Shown: positions 27,188 to 36,876 of the stretch, in pieces
Position numbering within the stretch: the first letter of the stretch is position 1
Layout of the letters: each line of letters starts with the position of its first letter
Source: an uncultured Marinobacter sp.
GTDB taxonomy: Bacteria; Pseudomonadota; Gammaproteobacteria; Pseudomonadales; Oleiphilaceae
NCBI RefSeq assembly: GCF_913055835.1
Contig: NZ_CAJXKQ010000012.1
Coordinates: 1-64,000 of the forward strand
Reading direction: 5' to 3'
Length of the DNA stretch: 64,000 nucleotides
Notes under the pieces: generated by a model
Seen by the model: only the letters and a program-made list of their open reading frames with translations
The model's database searches: none
What the model was told of the DNA's origin: nothing
Translations under genes and position numbers: made by a program

Positions 27188-29314
27188 TCATGTTCTGAGA
27201 CGGCTCAGCTCTCGCTCCAGAACCTGAACCTGGTCGTCCAGTGCCTGACCACTGCCCTTGACCCTGCTGGCCAGCTCCCGAAGGTCGTTGGCAGCATCGC
27301 CGATATGAGTGAGGTTGCGGTTGATTTCCTCGCTCACCGAGCTCTGTTCTTCCGCTGCAGTGGCCACCTGGGTTACATGTTCTACAATGGTGCCGATTCG
27401 GTCGACAACGGTGGCCAGTGAATGGGCCGCTTCCTGGGTGCCATCAACCGCCGAGGTGGCACGATCAACCCCGCTCTGGATCACCGAAACGGCACCGTTC
27501 ACATCCTGCTTCAGGCCGTCGATCATGGTGCTGATTTCGTCGGTGGATTCCCGCGTACGGGAGGCCAGCGTGCGAACCTCGTCGGCAACCACGGCAAACC
27601 CGCGTCCCTGCTCGCCCGCCCTGGCGGCCTCGATGGCAGCGTTCAGGGCGAGAAGATTGGTCTGTTCGGCGATACCGCGGATGACATCCAGAATCCTGTT
27701 GATGTCCTCACTACGGTTGGCCACCTGCCCGATTGCCGTACTGGCCTCGCCCATGTCGTTGGCGACCGCGCTCACGCCATTCACCGCCGATGACAGGGTA
27801 TCCTGGGTAAACCGGATGCCGTCCTGGGCCATGCGGGCGTTGTCTGCAGCTTCGCCGGCAAACCCGGCTACTTCGCCTGCGGCGGCAGACATTTCGTTCA
27901 TAGCGGTGACCACACTGTCGATGTCCTGGTGTTGTCGACCTGTCTGTTCATCGGTCTCAACCGCAATACTGCCCACATCCCGGGCCTGCTCGCGGACTTT
28001 GGCGTTCACGCCTTTGAGGTCATTGATCATTTCTCTTAGCCGCGCCAGGAAGGCATTGAATCCGCCAGCCAGGTCGATCAGCTCGGAATGGGTGTCAATC
28101 TCCAGTTCACGGGTCAGGTCACCTTCAGCGCTGGCGAGGTTTTTCATGCGATCCCGGATTTCATCCAGCGGGCGGGTCACCGAGCGCACCAGAAGCACCA
28201 GAGCCACGATCGCCAGGACCACCACACCGATGCCCACAAAACTCTGGCGAGTCGCGGTCGCGGCGACCTCCTCCGACAACAGGCCGGTGATTTCTGAAAC
28301 ACTGGCGAGGGCGGCATCCCGTGGCAGCTCGATCAGCAGTGACCATTGTGCATCCGGCAGACGGATCTCAACGGGGTACGCCACGGCCAGGGTTTGCCCG
28401 TCATCAAAGCTGCCCTCGCCCTGGTGCAACTTGGCAAAGGTGTTGCCATGCTCGGGCACGGCCTCTTGGAGAGGCCGTCCAAGGTGCTCTTCATAATGAC
28501 TTGAGGCCGCAATCAGCCCCTGCTCACTGATCAGCGTAACTCTGGACTGACCGTTGAACAGCTCCTGACTGACACCGGCAATGGTTCTTTGCAGTGTCGA
28601 GAGATTGATATCGACACCGACCACACCGGCGAAGGTTCCATCATCCAGAATCGGAACCACCAGGCTGGTCATTAATTCGGAGTAGCCCTCACTGATTTCG
28701 TAGTCGTAAGGCTCCATGATGCAGGGGGCCTTCGTATCCCGTGAACAGAGATACCACTCGGCTTCCCGGATCCCGAATTCGTTCACGCTGTCCAGATACT
28801 TGGTGGCCGGATCCTCGGTGCGACTGAACTGAACCTGGCCGTCCGGATCCCGATAGTAATAGATCTCCAAGGTGCCTTCGTCGCTGCTGTGCTCTTCAAC
28901 TCCGCCCGTAAAGTAGCGATCCTGGCCATCGTAGCCATCAGGCTCAAACTGGGCGTAGATCGAACTCAGGCTTTTCTGCTCCTCCAGAACCGCGCCAACG
29001 GTCTCCTGCAGGGCCGTCCGACTGATACGTCCGGAGCTGTCAGCCTGAATGTTCCGGATAATGACATTGCGGACGACTTCCGGGGTTCGAAAAGCGGTCG
29101 CAAACTGGCCACTGACCAGTTCGCCATATTTGCCGGCGGTTGCGCCGAGCTGATCCATCACAATACCCTGAACCGTATCCCGGGTCTCGGCGGTCAATCT
29201 CTCTTCCATGTCTCCGAGTGACAGCTGGGCCGTAACCACGATGCTGATCCCCATAATCAGGAGCAGGGACACAACGAGGGCATAGAGCTTGAAGCGGAGC
29301 GATAACTGTTTCAT
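27188..29314 (-). CDS. Methyl-accepting chemotaxis protein with dCache sensor
   Basis: A complete chemoreceptor of 708 residues. A first membrane helix (about 9-31), a large periplasmic double-Cache domain (about 40-345) with [20 protein letters not shown] typical of the membrane-distal Cache module, a second helix ([16 protein letters not shown]), a HAMP domain and the signalling hairpin with the tip [20 protein letters not shown]. The lone gene lies between the glutaredoxin gene and the YqaA-like gene. dCache domains bind amino acids, organic acids or similar small molecules; the ligand is not predictable here. Confidence 0.94.
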   Translation of the reverse strand: MKQLSLRFKLYALVVSLLLIMGISIVVTAQLSLGDMEERLTAETRDTVQGIVMDQLGATAGKYGELVSGQFATAFRTPEVVRNVIIRNIQADSSGRISRTALQETVGAVLEEQKSLSSIYAQFEPDGYDGQDRYFTGGVEEHSSDEGTLEIYYYRDPDGQVQFSRTEDPATKYLDSVNEFGIREAEWYLCSRDTKAPCIMEPYDYEISEGYSELMTSLVVPILDDGTFAGVVGVDINLSTLQRTIAGVSQELFNGQSRVTLISEQGLIAASSHYEEHLGRPLQEAVPEHGNTFAKLHQGEGSFDDGQTLAVAYPVEIRLPDAQWSLLIELPRDAALASVSEITGLLSEEVAATATRQSFVGIGVVVLAIVALVLLVRSVTRPLDEIRDRMKNLASAEGDLTRELEIDTHSELIDLAGGFNAFLARLREMINDLKGVNAKVREQARDVGSIAVETDEQTGRQHQDIDSVVTAMNEMSAAAGEVAGFAGEAADNARMAQDGIRFTQDTLSSAVNGVSAVANDMGEASTAIGQVANRSEDINRILDVIRGIAEQTNLLALNAAIEAARAGEQGRGFAVVADEVRTLASRTRESTDEISTMIDGLKQDVNGAVSVIQSGVDRATSAVDGTQEAAHSLATVVDRIGTIVEHVTQVATAAEEQSSVSEEINRNLTHIGDAANDLRELASRVKGSGQALDDQVQVLERELSRLRT

Positions 29315-29374
29315 GGTAAGGCCGGACCTGCGGAGTGTTGGAGGTTCATTTCATCTTAAAGCACGGAGGGCCCG

Positions 29375-29818
29375 GTGGCCTACCTGACGCTATTTCTGAC
29401 CGCGTTCGCTGCCGCCACGCTGTTGCCTGCTTACTCGGAAGTACTGCTCGGCACCCTGATAACGCAGGGCTACTCCTGGTGGTGGCTCTGGTTCTGGGCA
29501 ACACTCGGCAACACGTTGGGCTCGGTCGTTAATGGGATTATCGGCCGGCAGGTGGATCGCTTTAAGCATAAACGCTGGTTTCCGGTCAGCGAGATGCAAC
29601 TGCACAAAGCGCGGAACCGCTTTAACCGTTATGGCCAGTGGTCGCTATTGATGGGCTGGCTCCCTCTCGGAGGCGACGCGCTGACCCTGGTTGGCGGGAT
29701 CATGCGCGTCCCCTGGCTCAACTTTGTCATCCTGGTGGGTATCGGAAAGGGCGCCCGCTATGCCTTCGTGTTGTGGCTCGTGGCAGAGGCATCCGGTGCG
29801 TCATCCCCCTCACCGTAG
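29375..29818 (+). CDS. YqaA-like inner-membrane protein (DedA-related)
   Basis: A 147-residue membrane protein with about four hydrophobic helices, related to E. coli YqaA in the SNARE-associated/DedA superfamily. Signature segments are LPAYSEVLLGTL near the N-terminus, GNTLGSVVNGIIGR, and RYGQWSLLMGWLPLGGDALTLVGG, which matches the re-entrant DedA motif. The start is GTG 29375 with GGAGGG upstream. Its last 61 bases overlap the 3' end of the convergent ABC1-kinase gene. Function is not established. Confidence 0.8.
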   Translation: MAYLTLFLTAFAAATLLPAYSEVLLGTLITQGYSWWWLWFWATLGNTLGSVVNGIIGRQVDRFKHKRWFPVSEMQLHKARNRFNRYGQWSLLMGWLPLGGDALTLVGGIMRVPWLNFVILVGIGKGARYAFVLWLVAEASGASSPSP

Positions 29819-31203
29819 AGGTATTTCCTGAGCAGTGGCTCGCCGTTGAATTCGGAATTCAGCACTGCAACGAAGGTGTAGACCCCGATCAACTTGCGGT
29901 TAAGAAACACAAATTCCTTCGGAGGCACCCGGAAATAACGACTGATGGCCGATCGCGCCGCCTGACGCGCCACACGTGACGGCAATTCACTCTGCTTCCA
30001 GCGATACTGGCCGTGACTGTTCACCGCATAATCCGGCCACGAGTCCTTGTCGCTGGATAGAGGCTCAAGAACCGACATACAAACCTGGCCAAACTTCTCC
30101 AGTACTTCCTCGGGCCAATCGGTGCTCATGAAGCGCAACTTCACGCCACCATCGATCACCCCCTGGAGATCATTCTCGTAGGAGGCTCTGATCATCTGGA
30201 TGACCGGCTTGAGAAAGTCATCCGAGTAGGCCTGAACCGCCCCGAAATCAAGTAGGACAATACGGTCGTAACCCGGATCGTCCCCCTCTTCGCCGGCAAT
30301 ACGGATGCGATAATTACCGAAGTTCGGATCCGTCTGTATCTCGCCCCAGACAAACAGCTCCCGGAAAAACAGCTCCAGGGCAGCCTTGCCCAGGTCGCTG
30401 CGACGTTCCAGCGGAAGGTCCCGGACTGCCTGGGAACTGACCGAATGACCGTGTTCGTAGGTTGAGCAAATAACGTGGGCTGTTGAGAATTCCGGCAGGA
30501 CCCTGGGCACGATGAACCTGGGATCCGACGCCAGCATGGTGCGGAATTTCTCGGTGGTTTTCGCTTCCAGGCGATAATCCACTTCCCGATGCATCATCTG
30601 CCGGACTTCTTCCAGCCAGTCATTGAACTCCGGGCCAAAACTGACCAGTCTCGCTACCCGCAACAGCTGGGCAACGGCATTCAGATCACTGTCAACCGCA
30701 TCGGCAACGCCGGGGTACTGCACCTTAAGCACCAACTCCAGGCCGTCACTTTTGCGCCAGGCTCTGTGCACCTGCCCAAGCGAGGCCGCCCCGATGGGAT
30801 CGGGTTCCACATCCAGTTGAGCCAGGCGGTCTGCCCCCAGCTCATCTTTCAATACACGTTCAATGGCCGGCCATTCCAGTGAGGTGGTCTGATCTTCCAG
30901 GGTATGCAACGCTTCGGTGACTTCCTCCGGGAGGAAATGCTCGCCATACAGGGCCATAACCTGGCCGATCTTGACCACGCTGCCTTTCAGTTGACCCAGC
31001 TCATCCACCAGGAACCGGGCCTGGCTCGACAGCATGGCCCGGTGCCGCTTCTCCCGGTTTTCCCGACTGCTGAACCAGTTGGTTGCCATATGAGAAGCCA
31101 TACGGGTACCCGCGAACAACCCGGCGCGGGTCAGGCTCAACCTGCGCTCGAAACTGCCTGTCTTGATGCGGGAAACCGAATTTCCTGAACGTCTGGAAGA
31201 CAT
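29758..31203 (-). CDS. ABC1/AarF/UbiB-family atypical kinase
   Basis: A 481-residue protein of the ABC1 (ADCK/UbiB) family. The KxGQ motif is K78-I-G-Q81 (VVKIGQVMALYGEHF), followed by an Ala-rich loop AASLGQVHRA and the catalytic-loop and DFG-like region IVLLDFGAVQAYSDDF. These motifs point to an ATP-binding, often lipid-linked quinone-biosynthesis role. It lacks the C-terminal membrane helices of UbiB and does not sit in a ubiE-ubiJ-ubiB cluster, so I do not call it UbiB. It overlaps yqaA at the 3' end by 61 bases. Confidence 0.85.
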   Translation of the reverse strand: MSSRRSGNSVSRIKTGSFERRLSLTRAGLFAGTRMASHMATNWFSSRENREKRHRAMLSSQARFLVDELGQLKGSVVKIGQVMALYGEHFLPEEVTEALHTLEDQTTSLEWPAIERVLKDELGADRLAQLDVEPDPIGAASLGQVHRAWRKSDGLELVLKVQYPGVADAVDSDLNAVAQLLRVARLVSFGPEFNDWLEEVRQMMHREVDYRLEAKTTEKFRTMLASDPRFIVPRVLPEFSTAHVICSTYEHGHSVSSQAVRDLPLERRSDLGKAALELFFRELFVWGEIQTDPNFGNYRIRIAGEEGDDPGYDRIVLLDFGAVQAYSDDFLKPVIQMIRASYENDLQGVIDGGVKLRFMSTDWPEEVLEKFGQVCMSVLEPLSSDKDSWPDYAVNSHGQYRWKQSELPSRVARQAARSAISRYFRVPPKEFVFLNRKLIGVYTFVAVLNSEFNGEPLLRKYLYGEGDDAPDASATSHNTKA

Positions 31204-31455
31204 AGTGACCTGTTCGGATCAGAGAATTTCACCACGTTTGGCGGTTGTTACCATTATACGGATAGTCAGGGTAGCTGACCTAACCGAGTCGACCGGCTTT
31301 CCGCGGCCATGGGGCCAATGTGTCAGCGTCGTCGCCGGTTTACACCTGACCAACCGGATCGTTTACGTTTCGACACAGTTTCTGGCAGGAAACCGGTCTA
31401 GTATTTCTACATACGTAAGGTCCAATAACGACTATCACAAGAACAAGATCCAAAC
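31204..31455. other. Divergent intergenic region
   Basis: About 250 bases between the ABC1-kinase and diguanylate-cyclase genes, so it must hold promoters for both. I see no perfect sigma-70 pair and no known operator; a TAGTAT hexamer near 31399-31404 may serve the plus-strand gene. No RNA gene is visible. Confidence 0.4.
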
Positions 31456-32547
31456 ATGCCGCAGTCCGCAAGAAAAGCACCGGATACGGAACTGTCCCAG
31501 TTCCGGGTCAAGGGCGAAATTCCTGTCCCGATCCTGATCAACTGGCTGACTGCCGTTGCCGTTCCCCTGCTGTTCTTCTTCGCCTGGCGCTCAAGCCTGC
31601 AGGACGACCCGGTTACGCCGCCGCTGCTGGTTGCCTTTGCCATTCTTCTGGCGATCAATTCTGTAACCTATCTGCTATCTGGCAACAAAACCCTGCAGCG
31701 ACGGGGCTTCATTGCCCTGATCACGGTGCTGTTCACCTATCTCGCGATCTATGCAGTGGAAGATGGCTCAGCCATTATCTGGTTGTTTGCCTACCCCCCC
31801 ATCATTTTCTATATCAGTGAATCCCGGGTTGGCGTGCTCGCCTGCAGTGGCGGATTCGCCGCCGTCATTCTGCTGTTCAGCCCGTTGGGAGACCTGCTGT
31901 TCGAGCCCCCTCACAGCACCAGTTTCCGGATTACCATGGTGGCGGTGCTCGGCTTTGAAATGGTCACCTGCTACATCCTTGACCAGAGCCGCCGGCGCAG
32001 CAAGCTGGGCCTGCTGAAGCTGGCCGCGGAATTCGAATATGCAGCCAAGCATGACGCCCTGACAGGCCTGGCCAACAGACGAGAGGCGCTTGAGCAGCTG
32101 GACATCGAGTACCAGCGCTACCTTCGCAATGCCCGGCCCTTTTCGGCGCTGCTGATGGACATCGACCTGTTCAAGAGCGTCAACGATAACTACGGGCATC
32201 ATGTGGGGGACGAGTTGATCATCCTGGTTGCCCGGACCCTGCGGGAGCAATGTCGCAAGGTTGACACACTGGCCCGGTGGGGCGGCGAGGAATACCTGGT
32301 ACTGTTGCCGGAGACCACGACCGAGGAGGCCATGTCGTCTGCCAACCGGATCCGGAAAGCCTTTGCTGCCAAATCCGTTGGCACCGAGCAGGGTCGGGTT
32401 CAGGCCACGATCAGTGTGGGTGTGGCATCAATCCGGGGATCCGAGTCCATCGACCGCCTTCTGCAGCGGGCAGATGAGGCCTTGTATCGGGCCAAATCCG
32501 AGGGGCGAAACAGGGTATGCGGTTACGAGAAGGAAGCCGCCGCCTGA
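31456..32547 (+). CDS. Membrane diguanylate cyclase (GGDEF)
   Basis: Makes the second messenger c-di-GMP from two GTP. About six membrane helices (about 25-175) form an unknown sensor, followed by a short coil and a GGDEF domain. The active-site signature is GGEEY at 276-280, an active variant, and the inhibitory site RKVD at 267-270 lies the standard five residues upstream, so product inhibition is likely. The nucleotide-binding DIDLFKSVNDNYGH motif is intact. Length 363. It ends one base before the convergent lipB stop. This is the only intact GGDEF protein in the window. Confidence 0.93.
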   Translation: MPQSARKAPDTELSQFRVKGEIPVPILINWLTAVAVPLLFFFAWRSSLQDDPVTPPLLVAFAILLAINSVTYLLSGNKTLQRRGFIALITVLFTYLAIYAVEDGSAIIWLFAYPPIIFYISESRVGVLACSGGFAAVILLFSPLGDLLFEPPHSTSFRITMVAVLGFEMVTCYILDQSRRRSKLGLLKLAAEFEYAAKHDALTGLANRREALEQLDIEYQRYLRNARPFSALLMDIDLFKSVNDNYGHHVGDELIILVARTLREQCRKVDTLARWGGEEYLVLLPETTTEEAMSSANRIRKAFAAKSVGTEQGRVQATISVGVASIRGSESIDRLLQRADEALYRAKSEGRNRVCGYEKEAAA

Positions 32548-32548
32548 A

Positions 32549-33187
32549 CTACCAACCCTCGCGAAACTCGACATTCTGGTGGGCCAGACCGGTCACAAGT
32601 TGCTGCGACAATCGTTCCTGCACGTCGGCCAGGGTTACACCAGGAACAAAGTCCCGCACCTGACACATGGCCATGCCGGCGTAGCCGCAAGGGTTGATCC
32701 GCTGGAAGGGCTCCATGTCCATATCGACATTCAATGCCAGCCCGTGAAAAGAACAGCCCCGGCGAACCCGGAGGCCAAGAGAAGCTATCTTGGCGTCCCC
32801 CACGTAAACGCCCGGGGCGTCCGGTCTCGGAGCTGCCTCAATGCCCAATCCTGCAAGGGTACGGACAATGGCCTGCTCAATCTCGTCTACCAGAGAACGT
32901 ACACCGAGTTTTTTGCGGGTCAGGTTGATCATCAGGTAAATCACAAGCTGACCGGGCCCGTGATAGGTCACCTGCCCACCCCGATCCACCGGGATAACCG
33001 GGATATCGCCCGGGGCGAGAATGTGTTCTGCCTTACCTGCCTGGCCCTGGGTGTATACCCGGGGATGCTCAAGGCACCAGAGTTCGTCCGCCACACTGTC
33101 ATCGCGGTCGGCAGTGAACGATTTCATGGCTTCCCAGGTTTCCAGGTAGGGCTGTTCCCCCAGGGATCGAACAATCAGGTCAGGCAT
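32549..33187 (-). CDS. lipB: Octanoyltransferase LipB
   Basis: Transfers octanoate from ACP to lipoyl domains, the first step of lipoate synthesis. The catalytic Lys is in [14 protein letters not shown] and the catalytic Cys in INPCGYAGM; the [12 protein letters not shown] signature reads [15 protein letters not shown]. Length 212 is normal. It starts five bases after ybeD. The usual next gene lipA is not here; the convergent diguanylate cyclase occupies its place. Confidence 0.95.
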   Translation of the reverse strand: MPDLIVRSLGEQPYLETWEAMKSFTADRDDSVADELWCLEHPRVYTQGQAGKAEHILAPGDIPVIPVDRGGQVTYHGPGQLVIYLMINLTRKKLGVRSLVDEIEQAIVRTLAGLGIEAAPRPDAPGVYVGDAKIASLGLRVRRGCSFHGLALNVDMDMEPFQRINPCGYAGMAMCQVRDFVPGVTLADVQERLSQQLVTGLAHQNVEFREGW

Positions 33188-33192
33188 CTGGC

Positions 33193-33462
33193 TCAGAGCA
33201 CCATGTGTACGCGGCCACTGGCCTTGAGATCCTCGAACAGGGCCTTCAATTGCGCCTCACCCGTGGCCACAATCCTCAGCTGAACCGAGGAAAAACGGCC
33301 TTTGCTGCTATCGTTAACCGTAATGTCAGTTTCACTGATCCCGGGTGCGTGCTGTTCCACAACCTCGACCACGAACTCGGTGAAATCCGGCGCGGCATTG
33401 CCGATCACCTTGATCACGTAGTCGCAAGGAAACTCAATTTTTGGTGCTTTCGGCTGACTCAT
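33193..33462 (-). CDS. ybeD: YbeD family protein (DUF493)
   Basis: A small conserved protein of 89 residues between dacA and lipB. It starts [23 protein letters not shown] and ends VHMVL, with the family strand [16 protein letters not shown] in the middle. The fold resembles ACT-like regulatory domains, and its function is not known. The short distances to both neighbours show one transcript. Confidence 0.92.
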   Translation of the reverse strand: MSQPKAPKIEFPCDYVIKVIGNAAPDFTEFVVEVVEQHAPGISETDITVNDSSKGRFSSVQLRIVATGEAQLKALFEDLKASGRVHMVL

Positions 33463-33492
33463 GCCGTTTTACTCCCCGGGATCAACATCACC

Positions 33493-34671
33493 CTACTGAA
33501 ATAACTGAATGAAAAAGAGCTTGATGGCATCCCAGATGCGTTTGAAGAACCCGCCCTCGGGAACCTCGGTCAGGGCCAGCACAGGCTGATCAACCAGTAC
33601 CTCACCGTTATAGGACACCTTGACCCGCCCCAGCTCATCCCCCACGTTGATGGGTGCTTTGATGACAGAATCAAGGTCTACCGTGGACTCCAGATCGTTT
33701 CGGGACCCCCGGGGAATGGTGACATAGACGTCTTCGGTCATGCCGACAGAAAGCTGGTCAGCCTGGCCGCCCCAGACACGGGCCTCAATCAGCTCCTGGC
33801 CGGACCGGAACAGGCGTTCGCTCTCGTAGTAGCGAAAGCCGTAATTCAGCATCTTCTGGATTTCCTGGGCCCGCGCTTCAGAGCTGCTGGTGCCCATAAC
33901 GACAGCAATGAAACGGGTGTCGTTGCGCTTGGCCGAAGCAACCAGACAGTAACCGGCTTCCTCAGTATGACCGGTCTTCAGTCCGTCAACGCTGTCATCC
34001 CGCCAGAGCAGGCTGTTCCGGTTGGGTTGGCGGATATTGTTATAAGTGAAGTGCTTTTCAGCGTACAGCGGATAGTTTTCCGGATAGTCATTGATGATTG
34101 CCTGCGCCAGCATGGCCAGGTCATAGGCCGTTGAAAAATGATCCGGCGAAGGCAGACCGGTAGCGTTTTCGAAGTTGGTGTCTTTCATGCCCAGCAACTG
34201 GGCCTGCTGGTTCATGATATCAACGAAGGCGTCTTCGCTACCGGCAACGAACTCTGCCAGGGCGACGGACGCATCGTTACCCGACTGGATGATCACTCCC
34301 CTGAGCAGATCCTCAACCGACACCTGGGTGCCTTCCCGGACGAAGGTTCGGGAGCCCTCGGTTTTCCACGCATTCACGCTGATCGGCACCATGTCGGACA
34401 TGGAAATGCGGCCCTCATCAAGCTCCCGCTCGACGATATAGGCGGTCATCATTTTGGTCAGACTGGCCGGAGGCAAACGCTCGTGGCTGTTCTCCTCCAT
34501 GATGATCCGTCCGCTCTTGGGATCCATCAGAACATAAGAGCTGCCGGCAATCTGCGGCGGCGACGGAATCAGTACCGACTGGGACATCGCCTTGCCTGTC
34601 ACGGCAAGCATCAGCACAAAGACAACAGATAGGGTTCGAAAAGCAGAGTTTAAGGCCATGGGTCCATTCAT
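33493..34671 (-). CDS. dacA: D-alanyl-D-alanine carboxypeptidase (PBP5/6 type)
   Basis: Trims the terminal D-Ala of peptidoglycan peptides. It has a signal peptide (about 1-30), the SxxK motif S70-L-T-K73, SGN at 130-132 and KTG at 232-234, all in place. A C-terminal beta domain ends in an amphipathic helix (FFKRIWDAIKLFFIQLFQ) that anchors the enzyme to the inner membrane. Length 392. Two start codons (34671 and 34659) are possible; I keep the upstream ATG. It follows rlpA as in other gammaproteobacteria. Confidence 0.95.
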   Translation of the reverse strand: MNGPMALNSAFRTLSVVFVLMLAVTGKAMSQSVLIPSPPQIAGSSYVLMDPKSGRIIMEENSHERLPPASLTKMMTAYIVERELDEGRISMSDMVPISVNAWKTEGSRTFVREGTQVSVEDLLRGVIIQSGNDASVALAEFVAGSEDAFVDIMNQQAQLLGMKDTNFENATGLPSPDHFSTAYDLAMLAQAIINDYPENYPLYAEKHFTYNNIRQPNRNSLLWRDDSVDGLKTGHTEEAGYCLVASAKRNDTRFIAVVMGTSSSEARAQEIQKMLNYGFRYYESERLFRSGQELIEARVWGGQADQLSVGMTEDVYVTIPRGSRNDLESTVDLDSVIKAPINVGDELGRVKVSYNGEVLVDQPVLALTEVPEGGFFKRIWDAIKLFFIQLFQ

Positions 34672-34716
34672 TCGTCGTTAAGTGTGTTTCTTATACAGGT
34701 GTCTTTTTCGTCGCGC

Positions 34717-35610
34717 TCAGTGTGTATCGGTCAGCAGGATGGACTGATCGAAGCCCCGGGCTTCCAACAGGCTCTGGGTGCGCCTGGCGCTGTCTTCATC
34801 GCTGAACGGGCCTACCTGAACCCGATGAAACCGCCCTGAAGACGTATCAACAGCTCGCACACGCATCGGATTTTCCAGCACCGCCTTCGCCCGGCTCAGC
34901 AACTTTTCGGCCGGATCCCGGCTACTGAAGGAACCCAGCTGCACAAACAATGACCGGTTGGTCATCGCCATATCACCACTTGCCTTCACCCGGCTTTCAG
35001 CGTATCCGGTCGAGTCTCCGGGAGAGAAGGGCTTGCCGGCAATGAACATGGCTCCGTCCGGCCTGACTGTAATGGCGGCGACTTCTACCCGTGCCGTGCC
35101 CCGGGCCTGGTAACCCAGCTTTTTGGCAGCAGCATAGGACAGGTCAATGATTCTATCGCTGTGAAAAGGACCACGGTCGTTGACCCGAACCACTACGGAA
35201 CGGCCATTATCAAGATTCGTTACCCGGGCATAACCCGGGATCCGCAGCGATTTGTGGGCGGCAGACATGGCATACATGTCAAAGGTTTCGCCGTTGGAAG
35301 TCTTGTGGCCATGGAATTTCTCGCCATACCAGCTCGCCGTGCCCCGGGCAACATAGCCGTCGTTGCTGTCGAGCACGTGGTACTGCTTGCCCCAGACCGT
35401 GTAGGGCGATTTATTGCCCGCCCTGCGAGGAGCCTCGTAAACCGGCACCGCATCGTCAAGCCCGGAGACATCAAAGTTGCCCGAGGGTGCCCTGTCGGTT
35501 GCCAGGGTGTAGCGTGACGAATGGTCCGTTTCCGGGGCTGATGCACAGCCGCCGAGCACCAGCAACGCAACAACCGTCAGCAGAAGAGAGAATGGGGGCT
35601 TGCAGTTCAC
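34717..35610 (-). CDS. rlpA: Endolytic peptidoglycan transglycosylase RlpA (lipoprotein)
   Basis: An outer-membrane lipoprotein that cuts naked glycan strands at the septum in Pseudomonas. Lipobox LGGC with acylated C22. The double-psi barrel domain runs from about 85 to 175 (ASWYGEKFHGHKTSNGE, then RVNDRGPFHSDRIIDLS with the catalytic Asp), and a C-terminal SPOR domain (about 220-295; FVQLGSFSSRDPAEKLL) binds septal glycan. The start is GTG 35610 with GAGGAA upstream. Length 297. It lies 123 bases after rodA; mltB, often between them, is absent. Confidence 0.94.
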   Translation of the reverse strand: MNCKPPFSLLLTVVALLVLGGCASAPETDHSSRYTLATDRAPSGNFDVSGLDDAVPVYEAPRRAGNKSPYTVWGKQYHVLDSNDGYVARGTASWYGEKFHGHKTSNGETFDMYAMSAAHKSLRIPGYARVTNLDNGRSVVVRVNDRGPFHSDRIIDLSYAAAKKLGYQARGTARVEVAAITVRPDGAMFIAGKPFSPGDSTGYAESRVKASGDMAMTNRSLFVQLGSFSSRDPAEKLLSRAKAVLENPMRVRAVDTSSGRFHRVQVGPFSDEDSARRTQSLLEARGFDQSILLTDTH

Positions 35611-35733
35611 TGTCCGGAGTTCCTCTTGACTACACTGGCCACCGCCATCAGCTTTCGGGCGGCCTGATCTTCATTGTAACGGGTTCTGCGCCGGAATCAC
35701 CATTACCCGACCGCCATGGTTCGACCAACCCGG

Positions 35734-36876
35734 TCAGGCGCCAATCATCCGTCGGTGCGTATGGATCGACATCAAAACACCGAACGCCGCCATCAGCGTC
35801 ACCCCCGAGGTTCCGCCGTAGCTGATCAGGGGCAATGGCACACCAACCACAGGCAAAAGTCCACTTACCATCCCGACATTCACGAAGATGTAGATAAAGA
35901 ACGTCATGGTAAGCGCGCCGGCCAACAACCGACTGAACGAATCCTGGGCTGTGGCGGCAATGTAGAGGCATCGCAGGATGATCAGGAAATACACCGTCAT
36001 CAGGATCAGCATACCGACAAAACCGAATTCCTCGGCCAGCACCGCCACGATAAAGTCGGTATGGCTCTCCGGAAGGAACTCGAGGTGTGACTGGGTCCCT
36101 TGCAACCAGCCTTTGCCATCCACTCCCCCGGAACCAATGGCTGTCTTGGACTGGATGATATTCCAGCCGGCCCCCAAGGGATCACTTTGCGGGTCCAGTA
36201 GTGTCAGCACCCGTTGCTTCTGGTACTCCCTCATGACGAAAAACCACATCAGAGGAGCGGACACGGACACCATGGCCACAAACGCGGTGATCAGTTTCCA
36301 GCTGATGCCGGCAAAAAACACCACGAAGATGCCGGCCATACCCACCAGCAACGAAGTCCCCAGATCCGGCTGCTGCATGATCATGATCATCGGCACCAGA
36401 ACAATGGCCAGCCCAACGGCCACATGCCGGAACCTTGGCGGCAGGAAATGCCTGGACAGATACCAGGCCGCCATCATGGGCACCACCAGCTTCATCAGCT
36501 CCGAAGGCTGAAAACGGGGCAGCCCGGGGATCGCCAGCCAACGTTGGGCGCCTTTGGCCCCGACGCCCACCAGCATGACTGCAATCAACGCCACAATGCC
36601 AGCCGCATACAGCCACGGCGCCCATCGGCGAAACACCGAGGGATCCAGCTGGGCAAACACCAGCATCACGACAAAGGCAACGCCCAGGCGTATGCCCTGA
36701 GCCTTGACGACTTCCAGGTTCCGGTCGGCACCGCTATACAGCACGAACAGCCCGCCGGAAACCAGCAGTAGCAGCAGCAGTAACAGAATCGGGTCCAGAT
36801 GCAGCGCGCTCCAGATACTGCGGTGACGGCCAAGCGGGTTGCTCGCCGTTGAATCCATTAACGCCTTGAACGCCAT
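35734..36876 (-). CDS. rodA: Rod-shape peptidoglycan glycosyltransferase RodA (MrdB)
   Basis: A SEDS-family polymerase that makes glycan strands during cell elongation together with PBP2. About ten membrane helices; signature segments are FQPSELMKL, HTDFIVAVLAEEFGFVG and the last loop PLPLISYGGTSGVTLM. Length 380 is normal. Its ATG shares a base with the stop codon of mrdA (TGATG), so the two partners are translationally coupled. Confidence 0.96.
   Translation of the reverse strand: MAFKALMDSTASNPLGRHRSIWSALHLDPILLLLLLLLVSGGLFVLYSGADRNLEVVKAQGIRLGVAFVVMLVFAQLDPSVFRRWAPWLYAAGIVALIAVMLVGVGAKGAQRWLAIPGLPRFQPSELMKLVVPMMAAWYLSRHFLPPRFRHVAVGLAIVLVPMIMIMQQPDLGTSLLVGMAGIFVVFFAGISWKLITAFVAMVSVSAPLMWFFVMREYQKQRVLTLLDPQSDPLGAGWNIIQSKTAIGSGGVDGKGWLQGTQSHLEFLPESHTDFIVAVLAEEFGFVGMLILMTVYFLIILRCLYIAATAQDSFSRLLAGALTMTFFIYIFVNVGMVSGLLPVVGVPLPLISYGGTSGVTLMAAFGVLMSIHTHRRMIGA

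Noticed and set aside
27309..28496. Plus-strand open frame of 395 residues
   Set aside because: It is antisense to the dCache chemoreceptor and has Ser/Arg-rich antisense content.
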